Below are positions 25,733 through 35,113 of a stretch of DNA of 64,000 nucleotides, piece after piece. Position 1 is the first letter of the stretch, and every line of letters starts with the position of its first letter. Origin of the DNA: Grimontia kaedaensis (GTDB taxonomy: Bacteria > Pseudomonadota > Gammaproteobacteria > Enterobacterales > Vibrionaceae); the NCBI RefSeq assembly GCF_023746615.1, contig NZ_CP082275.1:992001-1056000 (forward strand), written 5' to 3'. The notes under the pieces are model-generated. The model had not been told where the DNA came from and made no database searches. It worked only from the letters and a program-made list of their open reading frames with translations. The translations under genes and the position numbers were made by a program.

Positions 25733-25744
25733 ATTGCATCCGTT

Positions 25745-25766
25745 TTAATTTGCGGGGCGAAATTAA
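25745..25766. promoter_or_regulatory. NagC operator (nagE side)
   Basis: TTAATTTGC and GCGAAATTAA flank a GGG centre, a near-perfect 22-base palindrome of the type known for E. coli NagC high-affinity sites. It lies about 95 bases before the nagE start. Confidence 0.75.
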
Positions 25767-25860
25767 TGGAATAAACTCCTCCTGACTCACATTGGATAGT
25801 AAAAAAAGTCCCATGTTGTCATTACACATCTGAGAAAGAACCACTATAGGGGGAACAAAG

Positions 25861-27351
25861 GTGAATATTCTCGGTTATTTCCAAAAAGTAGGTAAAGCGC
25901 TGATGGTGCCAGTCGCCACGCTTCCTGCCGCTGCAATTCTGATGGGTGTTGGTTACTGGATTGACCCGAATGGCTGGGGTGCGAACAGCGCACTGGCAGC
26001 ATTCCTGATCAAAGCTGGTGCTGCAATCATCGATAACATGTCTGTACTGTTCGCAGTTGGTGTTGCGTACGGTATGTCAAAAGATAAAGATGGTGCAGCT
26101 GCACTGTCAGGCTTCGTTGGTTTCCTCGTTGTGACCACGCTGCTGTCTCCAGGTGCGGTTGCGCAAATTCAGGGCATCGACCCAAGCGCGGTACCTGCAG
26201 CATTCGGTAAGATCAACAACCAGTTCGTAGGTATCTTGGTTGGTATCGTATCTGCTGAGTTGTACAACCGTTTCTCACACGTTGAACTGCACAAAGCACT
26301 GGCATTCTTCTCTGGTAAGCGTCTCGTACCTATCCTGACCTCTTTTGCCGGTATCTTCATTGCGTTCATCCTGATGTACGTATGGCCAACCGTATACGGT
26401 GGTCTGGTAAGCTTTGGTGAAGGTATCCAAGGTATGGGCGAGCTGGGTGCGGGTGTATATGCGTTCTTCAACCGTCTTCTGATCCCTGTTGGTCTGCACC
26501 ACGCTCTGAACTCAGTATTCTGGTTCGACGTTGCCGGCATTAACGACATCCCTAACTTCCTGGGTGGTGCTAAGTCTATCGCTGAAGGCACCGGTGTTGC
26601 TGGTGTGACTGGTATGTACCAAGCAGGCTTCTTCCCAATCATGATGTTCGGTCTGCCAGGTGCAGCACTGGCTATCTACCACTGTGCGAAGCCAGAGAAC
26701 AAAGAGAAAGTTGCATCTATCATGCTGGCTGCTGCTTTCGCATCTTTCTTCACCGGTGTAACTGAGCCTCTGGAATTCTCATTCATGTTCCTGGCACCTG
26801 GTCTGTACGTACTGCACGCATTGCTGACTGGTATCTCTGTATACATCGCAGCGTCTATGCAGTGGATTGCTGGCTTCGGCTTCTCTGCTGGTCTGGTGGA
26901 TATGGTTCTGTCTACCCGTAACCCACTGGCGGTTAACTGGTACATGCTGATTGCTCAAGGTCTGGTGTTCTCGGTTATCTACTACACCGTGTTCCGTGCA
27001 GCTATCCTGAAGTTCAACCTGGCAACTCCAGGTCGTGAAGAAGACGATGAAACTTCTTCAGATGTTCAAGGTTCTCAAGAGACCGGTACCCTGGCTCGTC
27101 AGTACCTGAAAGCTCTAGGTGGTCACGACAACCTGACTAACATCGATGCATGTATCACTCGTCTGCGCCTGACTGTTAAAGACGGCAGCCAAATCGACGA
27201 GAAAACACTGAAAGCACTGGGTGCGATGGGTGTTGTTAAACTAGGCACCAACAACCTTCAGGTTATCTTGGGCCCACTGGCAGAAATCGTAGCTGGCGAA
27301 ATGAAAAAAGTCGGCACTACCGAAGACCTGTCTGACGTAAAACTGCCTTAG
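25861..27351 (+). CDS. nagE: PTS N-acetylglucosamine transporter, EIICB
   Basis: A 496-residue phosphotransferase permease that imports GlcNAc and phosphorylates it at C6. The start is GTG after a GGGGGA ribosome site. The IIC part (about 1-390) has the GYFQKVGKALMVPVATLPAAA N-terminus in two pieces, ten or so hydrophobic segments, GLHHALNSVFW (about 217-227) and the TEPLEFSFMFL loop (about 301-311). The IIB part holds the phosphorylated cysteine at about residue 431 (NIDACITRLRL). No IIA domain is present, unlike E. coli NagE, so phosphate must come from a separate IIA such as Crr. Terminated before the chitobiase gene. Confidence 0.96.
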   Translation: MNILGYFQKVGKALMVPVATLPAAAILMGVGYWIDPNGWGANSALAAFLIKAGAAIIDNMSVLFAVGVAYGMSKDKDGAAALSGFVGFLVVTTLLSPGAVAQIQGIDPSAVPAAFGKINNQFVGILVGIVSAELYNRFSHVELHKALAFFSGKRLVPILTSFAGIFIAFILMYVWPTVYGGLVSFGEGIQGMGELGAGVYAFFNRLLIPVGLHHALNSVFWFDVAGINDIPNFLGGAKSIAEGTGVAGVTGMYQAGFFPIMMFGLPGAALAIYHCAKPENKEKVASIMLAAAFASFFTGVTEPLEFSFMFLAPGLYVLHALLTGISVYIAASMQWIAGFGFSAGLVDMVLSTRNPLAVNWYMLIAQGLVFSVIYYTVFRAAILKFNLATPGREEDDETSSDVQGSQETGTLARQYLKALGGHDNLTNIDACITRLRLTVKDGSQIDEKTLKALGAMGVVKLGTNNLQVILGPLAEIVAGEMKKVGTTEDLSDVKLP

Positions 27352-27379
27352 TAAAAAATACTGACTAAACAGTCAATAC

Positions 27380-27409
27380 AGCCGGCCTCTAACGGGGTCG
27401 GCTTTTTTT
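27380..27409 (+). terminator. Terminator after nagE
   Basis: AGCCGGCC pairs with GGTCGGCT (one G-T), then T7. Confidence 0.85.
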
Positions 27410-27446
27410 GGGCCTTTTTTGAGGCTATTCGTAGGGAAAATGAACA

Positions 27447-30125
27447 ATGAACAAAACATTTAAGATGGGTTTTTTGTCTGTTGCGATTGCTACAGGTCTG
27501 GCTGGTTGCAGTTCTCTGCAGTCAGACGCAGCGCAACAAGGAAAGGTTGATGCACTGGCTTCTCAGCTGAATATCAGCTACGACGTGGAGACAAACCATG
27601 GTGCACAGGAAGGCATGACGTGTCAGGACATGGGTGCTGAGTGGGCGTCTTGTAACAAGATTCTGATGACTGTTGTTAATGATGGTGAAGCGGTTTCCGG
27701 CAATGACTGGAAAATTTACCTGCACAGCATTCGTGTCATTCTGGATGTTGAAAACAAAGACTTCGCGATTGAACACATCACCGGTGACCTTTATGTGATG
27801 ACTCCAACGGCATCCTTCGAGGGTTTTGCAGCTGGCGAAACAATCGAGATCCCTCTTATTCAGGAATACTGGACGCTATTTGAAACTGACTTTATGCCTC
27901 GTGCATACGTGACAGCAGGTAATGCTATTCCTAAAGCGATTGCTTCGCTGAACACAGAAAACGTCGATGCTTACGTGGCAGAGATCGAAGGCAAGAACTG
28001 GAAGCGTACGCCGGAAGATAACAACGTGCTGGCGACTTCTGCATCCCGTTATGCGAAAAACAGCGATGTCGCAGCACTGGCAGAAGGTGCAATTGAAGCC
28101 TCTATCATTCCAACTCCGCTGAAAACCAAGCAAATGCGTGGCGCGCTGCACATTGCCTCAGGCTTCGCAGTAACCAACAACGCATTGGACACTGACCAAC
28201 TGGCGGCATTCGAAAAGCGCGCTGAGCTTCTGGGCGTGAATGTTGAGGGTGACATCGCGCTGAACATAAATGTTGATGCGAAAGCGTTCGAAGGTAAAGA
28301 AGCGGTATCAGGCGCATACAAACTGGCAGTGAATGCTGGTGGTGTTGAAGTACTGGGCTTCGACAGTGTGGGTGCATTCTACGGTCTGCAATCTATGCTG
28401 GCGCTGATGGACAACGGTGACGACGAGATGCTGCCTTGGGTAGCGATTGAAGATGCACCTCGCTTTGAATACCGGGGTGTGATGGTAGATGTTGCGCGTA
28501 ACTTCCACTCTAAGGAAGCGATGCTGCGCACTATCGATCAAATGGCGGCATACAAGCTGAACAAGCTACACCTTCACCTGACGGATGATGAAGGCTGGCG
28601 TTTGGAAATTCCGGGCCTCCCTGAGCTAACTGACGTAGGTGCAAACCGCTGTCACGACCTGAGTGAAACATCATGTCTTCTGCCTCAGTTGGGCTCAGGT
28701 CCAAGCACTGACAACTTTGGTTCTGGCTACTTCTCGAAAGCGGATTACATGGAAATTCTACGTCATGCGAAAGCACGCGGTATTGAAGTGATCCCAGAAA
28801 TCGACATGCCTGCGCACTCACGTGCGGCGGTGGTTTCCATGGAAGCGCGATACAAGAAATACGCGGAGCAGGGCGAACTGGCAAAAGCAGAAGAATTCCG
28901 TCTGATGGATCCGCAGGATACATCTAACGTAACTACGGTTCAGTTCTACGACAAACGCAGCTTCATCAATCCATGTATGGATTCGTCCATGAACTTCGTG
29001 AACAAAGTGCTCACTGAAGTGAAAGCGATGCATGACGCTGCTGGTATGCCTCTGAACACCTGGCATTTCGGTGGTGACGAAGCGAAGAACATCAAGCTGA
29101 ATGCTGGCTTCCAAGATATCAACGCGACTGATCAGGTGGCGTGGAAAGGTAATATTGATCTGAGCCAGCAAGACAAGCCGTTTGCTAAGTCTCCAATGTG
29201 TCAGAAGCTGATTCAAGAAGGCGTGGTATCTGACTTTGGTCACCTGCCAAGCTTCTTTGCGGAGAAAGTGAGTGGCGCAGTTGCTGAGCAAGGCATTGAG
29301 AACTTCCAGGCATGGCAAGACGGCCTGAAGTACTCGAAAGATGCCTCAGCGTTCAAAACTGAAAACACCCGCGTGAACTTCTGGGATGTACTTTACTGGG
29401 GCGGTGATGCATCTGCATACGACTGGGCAGCAAAAGGGTACGATCTGATCGTCTCTAACCCGGACTATGTGTACATGGATATGCCATACGAAGTTGACCC
29501 GAAAGAGCGAGGCTACTATTGGGCAACCCGTGCGACTGACACTCGCAAGATGTTTGGGTTTGCGCCAGAGAACCTGCCTCAGAACGCAGAAACGTCTTTG
29601 GACCGCGATGGTAACGGATTCAATGGTAAAGGTACCGTTGAACACAACGAAGGCTTCCACGGTCTGTCTGCACAACTTTGGAGTGAAACCGTTCGTACTG
29701 ATGAGCAATACGAATACATGGTTTTCCCTCGTGTGATTGCCGCAGCTGAACGCGCATGGCACAAAGCTGATTGGGAATTGGATTACCAAGTGGGTAAGCA
29801 ATTCAACCAAGAGACTTCTCACGTTAACAAAGACGCGCAACTGCAAGACTGGACGCGCTTTGCGAATGTGATGGGCCAGCGCGAAATGGCGAAACTGGAT
29901 GCATCAGGTATCAACTACCGTATTCCTGTTCCGGGTGCCATCATGCAAGACGGTAAACTGCACATGAACATCAGCATGCCGGGTCTGCCAATGCAATATT
30001 CTGTGGATGGTGGTCAATCTTGGATGGACTACGTCGCTCCCGTAGCTCTTGACAAAGATGCTAACGTAGAAGTGCGTGCATTGAGTGCAGATAAACAACG
30101 CGAAGGTCGCGCGGTTTCTCTGTAA
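27447..30125 (+). CDS. chb: Chitobiase, beta-N-acetylhexosaminidase lipoprotein (GH20)
   Basis: An 892-residue enzyme that hydrolyses chitobiose to GlcNAc. The lipobox LAGC (Cys near residue 21) predicts a lipoprotein, probably in the outer membrane. Domain order: carbohydrate-binding-like domain (about 30-190), GH20b domain (about 225-345), GH20 catalytic barrel from RGVMVDVARNFHSKEAM (about 348) to about 800, and a C-terminal immunoglobulin-like strand domain. The catalytic Asp-Glu pair is in WHFGGDEAKN (about 544-545). It releases the sugar imported by the adjacent nagE; the terminator between the genes implies its own promoter, or read-through. Confidence 0.95.
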   Translation: MNKTFKMGFLSVAIATGLAGCSSLQSDAAQQGKVDALASQLNISYDVETNHGAQEGMTCQDMGAEWASCNKILMTVVNDGEAVSGNDWKIYLHSIRVILDVENKDFAIEHITGDLYVMTPTASFEGFAAGETIEIPLIQEYWTLFETDFMPRAYVTAGNAIPKAIASLNTENVDAYVAEIEGKNWKRTPEDNNVLATSASRYAKNSDVAALAEGAIEASIIPTPLKTKQMRGALHIASGFAVTNNALDTDQLAAFEKRAELLGVNVEGDIALNINVDAKAFEGKEAVSGAYKLAVNAGGVEVLGFDSVGAFYGLQSMLALMDNGDDEMLPWVAIEDAPRFEYRGVMVDVARNFHSKEAMLRTIDQMAAYKLNKLHLHLTDDEGWRLEIPGLPELTDVGANRCHDLSETSCLLPQLGSGPSTDNFGSGYFSKADYMEILRHAKARGIEVIPEIDMPAHSRAAVVSMEARYKKYAEQGELAKAEEFRLMDPQDTSNVTTVQFYDKRSFINPCMDSSMNFVNKVLTEVKAMHDAAGMPLNTWHFGGDEAKNIKLNAGFQDINATDQVAWKGNIDLSQQDKPFAKSPMCQKLIQEGVVSDFGHLPSFFAEKVSGAVAEQGIENFQAWQDGLKYSKDASAFKTENTRVNFWDVLYWGGDASAYDWAAKGYDLIVSNPDYVYMDMPYEVDPKERGYYWATRATDTRKMFGFAPENLPQNAETSLDRDGNGFNGKGTVEHNEGFHGLSAQLWSETVRTDEQYEYMVFPRVIAAAERAWHKADWELDYQVGKQFNQETSHVNKDAQLQDWTRFANVMGQREMAKLDASGINYRIPVPGAIMQDGKLHMNISMPGLPMQYSVDGGQSWMDYVAPVALDKDANVEVRALSADKQREGRAVSL

Positions 30126-30143
30126 TTTCCCCTTAAAGTATCA

Positions 30144-30170
30144 AAGCCCGCACTTCGCGGGCTTTTTTTT
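30144..30170 (+). terminator. Terminator after chb
   Basis: AAGCCCGC/GCGGGCTT stem with 5-base loop, then T8. Confidence 0.92.
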
Positions 30171-30328
30171 GTTCAAATGGCGTTAGAGCGTTCAGTAGTG
30201 GTTGAGTAAATAGCCACGATCGGGGATTATTGGACGTTATTTGAAATCTATCCAACCTAGGCGCTGATCGGCAGCATATCAAGTTCGCCTGAGTATAAGA
30301 TCTGGATCTTCCAACGAGGTATTTTTTG

Positions 30329-31996
30329 ATGAGTGAGTCTGAGGCTCGTCCAACTAACTTTATCCGTCAAATCATCGATAAAGATTTGGCAGGTGGTGTT
30401 CACAACACTGTTCACACGCGTTTCCCGCCAGAGCCGAATGGCTATCTGCATATCGGTCACGCAAAGTCGATCTGTCTGAACTTTGGTATCGCGCAAGATT
30501 ACCAGGGTCAGTGCAACCTGCGCTTTGACGATACCAACCCAGAGAAAGAAAATATCGAATTCGTTGAATCTATCAAAAGCGATGTGAACTGGCTGGGCTT
30601 CCAATGGGACGGTGAAGTTTGTTATTCGTCTGACTACTTCGACCGTCTGCATGGTTATGCGGTAGAACTTATCGAAAAAGGCCTGGCTTACGTCGAAGAG
30701 TTAAGTGCTGAAGAGATCCGCGAATATCGTGGCACCCTGACTGAACCGGGTAAACACAGCCCATACCGCGCTCGCACTGTGGAAGAAAACCTGGCGCTGT
30801 TCGAAAAAATGAAGAATGGCGAATTTGCTGAAGGCAAAGCATGTCTGCGTGCCAAAATTGACATGGCTTCGCCGTTTATGGTCATGCGTGATCCAGTGCT
30901 GTATCGCGTGCGTTTTGCACACCATCACCAAACCGGTGATAAGTGGTGCATATATCCAATGTACGACTTCACACACTGTATTTCAGATGCGATTGAAGGC
31001 ATTACTCACTCACTGTGTACGCTGGAATTCCAGGATAACCGCCGTCTGTACGACTGGGTTCTGGAAAACATTACGATTGAATGTCAGCCACGTCAGTACG
31101 AGTTCAGCCGTCTGAATCTGGAATACACAGTGATGTCAAAGCGTAAGCTGAGCCAACTGGTCAGTGAAAATCTGGTTAATGGTTGGGATGATCCACGCAT
31201 GCCGACTATCTCTGGCCTGCGTCGCCGCGGTTACACGCCTGCATCAATTCGTGAGTTCTGTAAGCGTATTGGCGTCACTAAACAAGACAACACCATTGAG
31301 ATGAGCTCACTGGAGTCTTGTGTGCGTGATGACCTGAACGAAAACGCACCTCGTGCGATGGCTGTGCTTGACCCAATCAAACTGGTTATCGAGAACTACG
31401 CAGAAGGTGAAATCGAAACGCTGAATGCACCTAACCACCCGAACAAACCAGAAATGGGCGAACGTGAAATCGCATTCAGCCGCGAAATCTGGATTGAGGC
31501 TGAAGATTTCCGCGAAGAAGCGAACAAGAAGTACAAACGTCTGGTTTTGGGTAAGGAAGTGCGTCTGCGTAACGCCTATGTGGTGAAAGCTGAGCGTTGT
31601 GACAAAGATGCGGATGGCAACATCACGACGGTTTACTGTTCTTATGACCCAGAAACTTTGGGTAAAGACCCAGCAGATGGCCGTAAAGTGAAGGGTGTTA
31701 TCCACTGGGTATCTGCGGATGCTGGTGTTGAGGCAGAGTTCCGTTTGTATGATCGTCTGTTCACGCTACCAAACCCTGGCGCGGCTGATGACTTTGCATC
31801 AACCATTAACCCTGAGTCACTGACTGTGGTTCTTGGTTACGTGGAGCCAAGTCTGAAAGCAGCAGAAGCTGAGCATGGCTATCAGTTTGAGCGTATGGGT
31901 TATTTTTGCGCAGATCGTAAAGACAGCAAAGAAGGTGCGTTGATATTCAACCGTACCGTCGGTCTTCGCGATACATGGGCGAAAATTGGTGACTAA
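30329..31996 (+). CDS. glnS: Glutaminyl-tRNA synthetase
   Basis: A 555-residue class I synthetase charging tRNA-Gln. The ATG is preferred to the TTG one codon earlier because CGAGGT lies 8 bases upstream. The HIGH region is PPEPNGYLHIGHAKSI (about 34-49), the KMSKS equivalent is VMSKRKL (about 268-274), and the anticodon-binding beta-barrels occupy about 340-545 (LEAEFRLYDRLF and GYFCADRKDS). Full length for the family. It lies downstream of nagE/chb and upstream of fur, as in E. coli. Confidence 0.98.
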   Translation: MSESEARPTNFIRQIIDKDLAGGVHNTVHTRFPPEPNGYLHIGHAKSICLNFGIAQDYQGQCNLRFDDTNPEKENIEFVESIKSDVNWLGFQWDGEVCYSSDYFDRLHGYAVELIEKGLAYVEELSAEEIREYRGTLTEPGKHSPYRARTVEENLALFEKMKNGEFAEGKACLRAKIDMASPFMVMRDPVLYRVRFAHHHQTGDKWCIYPMYDFTHCISDAIEGITHSLCTLEFQDNRRLYDWVLENITIECQPRQYEFSRLNLEYTVMSKRKLSQLVSENLVNGWDDPRMPTISGLRRRGYTPASIREFCKRIGVTKQDNTIEMSSLESCVRDDLNENAPRAMAVLDPIKLVIENYAEGEIETLNAPNHPNKPEMGEREIAFSREIWIEAEDFREEANKKYKRLVLGKEVRLRNAYVVKAERCDKDADGNITTVYCSYDPETLGKDPADGRKVKGVIHWVSADAGVEAEFRLYDRLFTLPNPGAADDFASTINPESLTVVLGYVEPSLKAAEAEHGYQFERMGYFCADRKDSKEGALIFNRTVGLRDTWAKIGD

Positions 31997-32010
31997 GTTG
32001 CCATGAATAC

Positions 32011-32040
32011 AAAAAACCGGAGCATAGCTCCGGTTTTTTT
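32011..32040 (+). terminator. Terminator after glnS
   Basis: CCGGAGC (32017-32023), ATA loop, GCTCCGG (32027-32033), flanked by A6 and T7. Also able to serve fur on the other strand. Confidence 0.92.
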
Positions 32041-32060
32041 ATGTCCATCAATCAGCGAAG

Positions 32061-32504
32061 TTAAGCGTCATGGATGCTTGGGTCATCTTTGCACCCACTT
32101 TTTGTGCAGTGCCCGTAAAGGTACAAGCTGTGGTTGGTCAGTCTGATGTTGAACTGGGTTGCTATATCTTTTTGGCGCTGTTCAATTACATCATCCGTAA
32201 ATTCGATGACACGCCCGCAATCCAGACAAACCAAGTGGTCATGATGGTGCTGTGTTGCCAGTTCAAAAACCGATTTGCCACCTTCAAAGTGATGGCGGGT
32301 GACAATACCGGCATCGTCGAACTGGTTAAGAACGCGATATACGGTCGCAAGTCCAATTTCTTCGCCGATATCGATAAGCTTTTTGTAAAGATCTTCAGCG
32401 CTAATGTGCTGGCAGTCCGGCTCTTGCAGAACTTCTAAGATCTTCAAGCGAGGCAACGTAACTTTAAGGCCTGCGTCTTTTAGTGCCTTGTTATTATCTG
32501 ACAT
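32061..32504 (-). CDS. fur: Ferric uptake regulator Fur
   Basis: A 147-residue Fe2+-responsive repressor. The start MSDNNKALKDAGLKVT is preferred over a longer open frame reaching 32753, because the upstream part is unlike Fur and overlaps the divergent gene. The N-terminal winged helix (about 1-82) has ISAEDLYKKL and IGLATVYRVLNQF. The dimer/metal domain carries HHHDHLVCLDCGRVIEF (about 86-102), with the CxxC structural zinc pair, and a C-terminal YGHCTKSGC. Fur represses iron uptake genes such as feo, which lies about 24 kb away with a Fur-like box. Confidence 0.97.
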   Translation of the reverse strand: MSDNNKALKDAGLKVTLPRLKILEVLQEPDCQHISAEDLYKKLIDIGEEIGLATVYRVLNQFDDAGIVTRHHFEGGKSVFELATQHHHDHLVCLDCGRVIEFTDDVIEQRQKDIATQFNIRLTNHSLYLYGHCTKSGCKDDPSIHDA

Positions 32505-32695
32505 CCGGTTCTTTCCTACGTAATTGCTTTTTCCCTGTGTGAGAGAACGGGAAAATTGATAGTAAGCGTAACAAATGTGATAAGACGCCGCCAGTACAAA
32601 GGGGTAAATATCTGACCTAATTGGTTGGTTTTGCGGCTTGTTGTCGCATTGTAAAACTGGCAGTATTGACTGGTATGACCAGAAAAGGAATTCCT

Positions 32696-33175
32696 GTGTA
32701 TAAATACTACAAACCCGGCATTGTGAAGTTCGCCTTGAACTGTTGGCCTCCATTCTGGGGCGCGGGTATTAAGATCCTGAATATCAGCGAAGATTTTCGT
32801 CACGTTAAGATACGCTTAAAACTCCGATGGTGGAATAAAAATGCCAACCGAACCCAATATGGCGGCAGCATTTTTTCTATGACAGATCCCACCTATGCTC
32901 TCATGCTGATGGGAATCCTTGGCGAGAAGTATTTCGTTTGGGACAAGGAGGCCGACATCAATTTCATTAAGCCTGGAACGACAGACCTGTTCGCGGAATT
33001 TGTGATTTCCGAGGAAACCATAGCGTCTATTCATCAAGCGACGGCGAACGGAGATAAGGTCTTTCCAGAATTTATCGTGAATGTGCAGGATGCCAATGGG
33101 GAAGTTGTCAGTCGCGTTAGACGCGTGCTATACGTGCGCAAAAAGCCGAAGTACCGCGAGCAAAATCCAGCTTGA
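32696..33175 (+). CDS. DUF4442 (hotdog-fold thioesterase-like) protein
   Basis: A 159-residue cytosolic protein of the DUF4442 family, predicted to adopt the hotdog fold of acyl-CoA thioesterases. The GTG start is chosen because AGGA lies about 8 bases upstream and because family members begin near YKYYKPGIVKF. Conserved-looking segments are WWNKNANRTQYGGSIFSMTDP (in part) around residues 45-65 and the central helix PTYALMLMGIL. No substrate is known. Divergent from fur and convergent with fldA. Confidence 0.82.
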   Translation: MYKYYKPGIVKFALNCWPPFWGAGIKILNISEDFRHVKIRLKLRWWNKNANRTQYGGSIFSMTDPTYALMLMGILGEKYFVWDKEADINFIKPGTTDLFAEFVISEETIASIHQATANGDKVFPEFIVNVQDANGEVVSRVRRVLYVRKKPKYREQNPA

Positions 33176-33192
33176 GCGGTTTCAACAGATAC

Positions 33193-33219
33193 AAAAAACG
33201 CGCCCATGGCGCGTTTTTT
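33193..33219. terminator. Bidirectional terminator between DUF4442 gene and fldA
   Basis: ACGCGCC/GGCGCGT with CAT loop, flanked by A6 and T6. Confidence 0.9.
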
Positions 33220-33230
33220 GTCGTGCTTGA

Positions 33231-33758
33231 TTAGCCTTCCAGCTCAGCCAGACACATTTCCTCGTAGACTTGTTTGACCCATTTTTCTACTCGGGCAGAA
33301 GTCAGTTCCGGCTGTCGGTCTTCATCAACACACAGACCAACAAAGTTGTTGTCATCAACCAGCGCTTTCGACGCTTCGAACTCGTAACCTTCCGTCGGCC
33401 AGTGACCAATGATGGTACCACCTTTGGTTTCTACGATGTCGCGGACAGTACCCATCGCGTCACAGAAGTATTCAGCGTAGTCTTCTTGATCACCACAGCC
33501 AAAGACGGCAACCAGCTTGGTTGAAAAGTCTACTTGCTCAAGCTCTGGGAAAAAATCGTCCCAGTCACATTGTGCTTCCCCGTAGTACCAGGTTGGGATG
33601 CCAAGTAGAAGCAAATCGAAGTTATTGATATCTTCTTTGCTGCTCTTTGCAATGTCCTGAACGTGGACCATGTGCTTGCCCAGTTGTTTTTGAATCATCT
33701 TGGCGATAGCTTCAGTGTTACCTGTATCGCTACCAAAGAAGAGACCTACGCTCGCCAT
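33231..33758 (-). CDS. fldA: Flavodoxin
   Basis: A 175-residue FMN electron carrier donating to enzymes such as biotin synthase, MetH reactivation and IspG/IspH. The phosphate-binding loop GSDTGNTEAI lies at about 9-18, the aromatic FMN loops include GIPTWYYGEAQCDWDDF (about 53-69) and GCGDQEDYAEYFCDAMG (about 89-105). Long-chain type, as in E. coli FldA. Next to fur as usual in this group. Confidence 0.97.
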   Translation of the reverse strand: MASVGLFFGSDTGNTEAIAKMIQKQLGKHMVHVQDIAKSSKEDINNFDLLLLGIPTWYYGEAQCDWDDFFPELEQVDFSTKLVAVFGCGDQEDYAEYFCDAMGTVRDIVETKGGTIIGHWPTEGYEFEASKALVDDNNFVGLCVDEDRQPELTSARVEKWVKQVYEEMCLAELEG

Positions 33759-33878
33759 AATAGAGAATACCTATTTATTGTTAATCGAGCCGTAATATAC
33801 ACAGCCCAGAATCTAAAGTGTAGAAGAAGGCTAAACCTTCTTGCCGTTGGAATCTTTTAAGGTGCCCTAGCCTTTGGC

Positions 33879-34097
33879 TTAAATGCCTACGCCTTCCCAG
33901 AAAAGCTGGATCACGCCCTTTGTAATAAAACCTGCGCACCCAAGGAAAAGCACCAGCCACACGATTTTTCGGCCAAATGGTGGGACTTTTCCCTCTTTGA
34001 GCACATCCTTGATCGCCATACCAATAAAAAAGAAGATAGCTGCAAATAGCAGATCAAGGCCTATCTTCTCGAGCAATTCGAAGTGCTCGTATAGCAT
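33879..34097 (-). CDS. DUF2788 small membrane protein
   Basis: A 72-residue protein with two hydrophobic spans (about 12-31, LDLLFAAIFFFIGMAIKDV, and about 47-66, WLVLFLGCAGFITKGVIQLF) joined by a basic KEGKVPPFGRK loop. It matches the DUF2788 family found near fldA in Vibrionaceae; the function is unknown. The start at 34097 is preferred over an upstream GTG because GGAGG lies 7 bases before it. It follows ybfF by 60 bases on the same strand. Confidence 0.82.
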   Translation of the reverse strand: MLYEHFELLEKIGLDLLFAAIFFFIGMAIKDVLKEGKVPPFGRKIVWLVLFLGCAGFITKGVIQLFWEGVGI

Positions 34098-34157
34098 TCC
34101 TGCCTCCGTTGGGAACCCATTTTCGCCGCGCACTATAGCATAAGTGAGAGCGCTCTG

Positions 34158-34931
34158 TTAACGCTCTGAGTTTGTTAAAAAGCGAGTGATCACACGTGCC
34201 ACGGTATCCGGTTTTTCGGCATGTAACCAATGGCCCGTGTTCGCAATCACATGTGCTTTTGCGTGTGGGAACTGACGCTCAATATCGGCACGGTGTTCAC
34301 CAGAAATGTAATCTGAGTTAGCACCTTTCAAAAACAGCGTTTCTCCCTCGAATATGCCTTGTTCAGGCCAGCCAGTAATGTCTTCATAATGCAATTCAAG
34401 TGTTGGCACATTGAAACGCCAGTCAAAGGTGCCATCTTCTTGTTTGGCCAGAGATTTCAAAAGAAACTGTCGTACGCCCGGTTCTATAATGTGTTCTGCA
34501 AGTTTTGCTTCCGCTTCTTTTCTACTCAAGATGGGCTGCGCCATTGAGGCATTCAAACCTGCCAATACCGCATCGTGTCGGCGTCTTTGGTAGTTAACAG
34601 GGGCAATGTCCATAACCACCAGATCTTCGAGGTAAGCAGGGTGTAGCTGCGCTAACATCATGGCGACTTTTCCGCCCATTGAGTGCCCGACAACAGAGAC
34701 TTTATCCAGTTTCTGCTGGTCTAAAAAATCTTTCACTGCAGTGGCTTGGGATACGTAATCAACGTTTTTGGAGCGTGGAGACTGGCCGTGGTTTGGTAAG
34801 TCAATTTGATAGACCTGATAGTGGTCAGCCAGTACCTTTGCCAGTCCGCCAAGATTGTCCAGGCTGCCAAACAGTCCGTGGATCAACAGGAGAGGGCTTC
34901 CTTCGCCTTGGATCTTGAAGTTCAATTGCAC
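34158..34931 (-). CDS. ybfF: Alpha/beta-hydrolase esterase YbfF
   Basis: A 257-residue cytosolic acyl-CoA or short-chain esterase. The GTG start is preferred because AGGA lies upstream and family proteins begin at LNFKIQG; a longer open frame runs back into the seqA upstream region. Motifs: oxyanion loop LLLIHGLFGSLDNL (about 13-26), nucleophile elbow VVGHSMGGKVAM (about 83-94), and catalytic His in NTGHWLHAEKP near residue 237. Divergent from seqA, as in E. coli. Confidence 0.92.
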   Translation of the reverse strand: MQLNFKIQGEGSPLLLIHGLFGSLDNLGGLAKVLADHYQVYQIDLPNHGQSPRSKNVDYVSQATAVKDFLDQQKLDKVSVVGHSMGGKVAMMLAQLHPAYLEDLVVMDIAPVNYQRRRHDAVLAGLNASMAQPILSRKEAEAKLAEHIIEPGVRQFLLKSLAKQEDGTFDWRFNVPTLELHYEDITGWPEQGIFEGETLFLKGANSDYISGEHRADIERQFPHAKAHVIANTGHWLHAEKPDTVARVITRFLTNSER

Positions 34932-35113
34932 AGCGGTTTTCCTGTTAAATTCATGCGTGGGCGTAGTATAGCGATCCTGAACGCGACTCAAAACCTTACC
35001 TCGATCACGAAGAGAGTTATTCTCACTGAAACCAGCATCTTGAGGTGGCTCGGGTACCCCTAACCCTGTATAATCACAGTGTTGAATTGTAAACAGGACA
35101 CGATGATCAAACG

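Noticed and set aside
32505..32753. N-terminal extension of Fur to 230 residues
   Set aside because: The extra part is unlike Fur, lacks a ribosome site and overlaps the divergent DUF4442 gene; Fur starts at MSDNNKALK.
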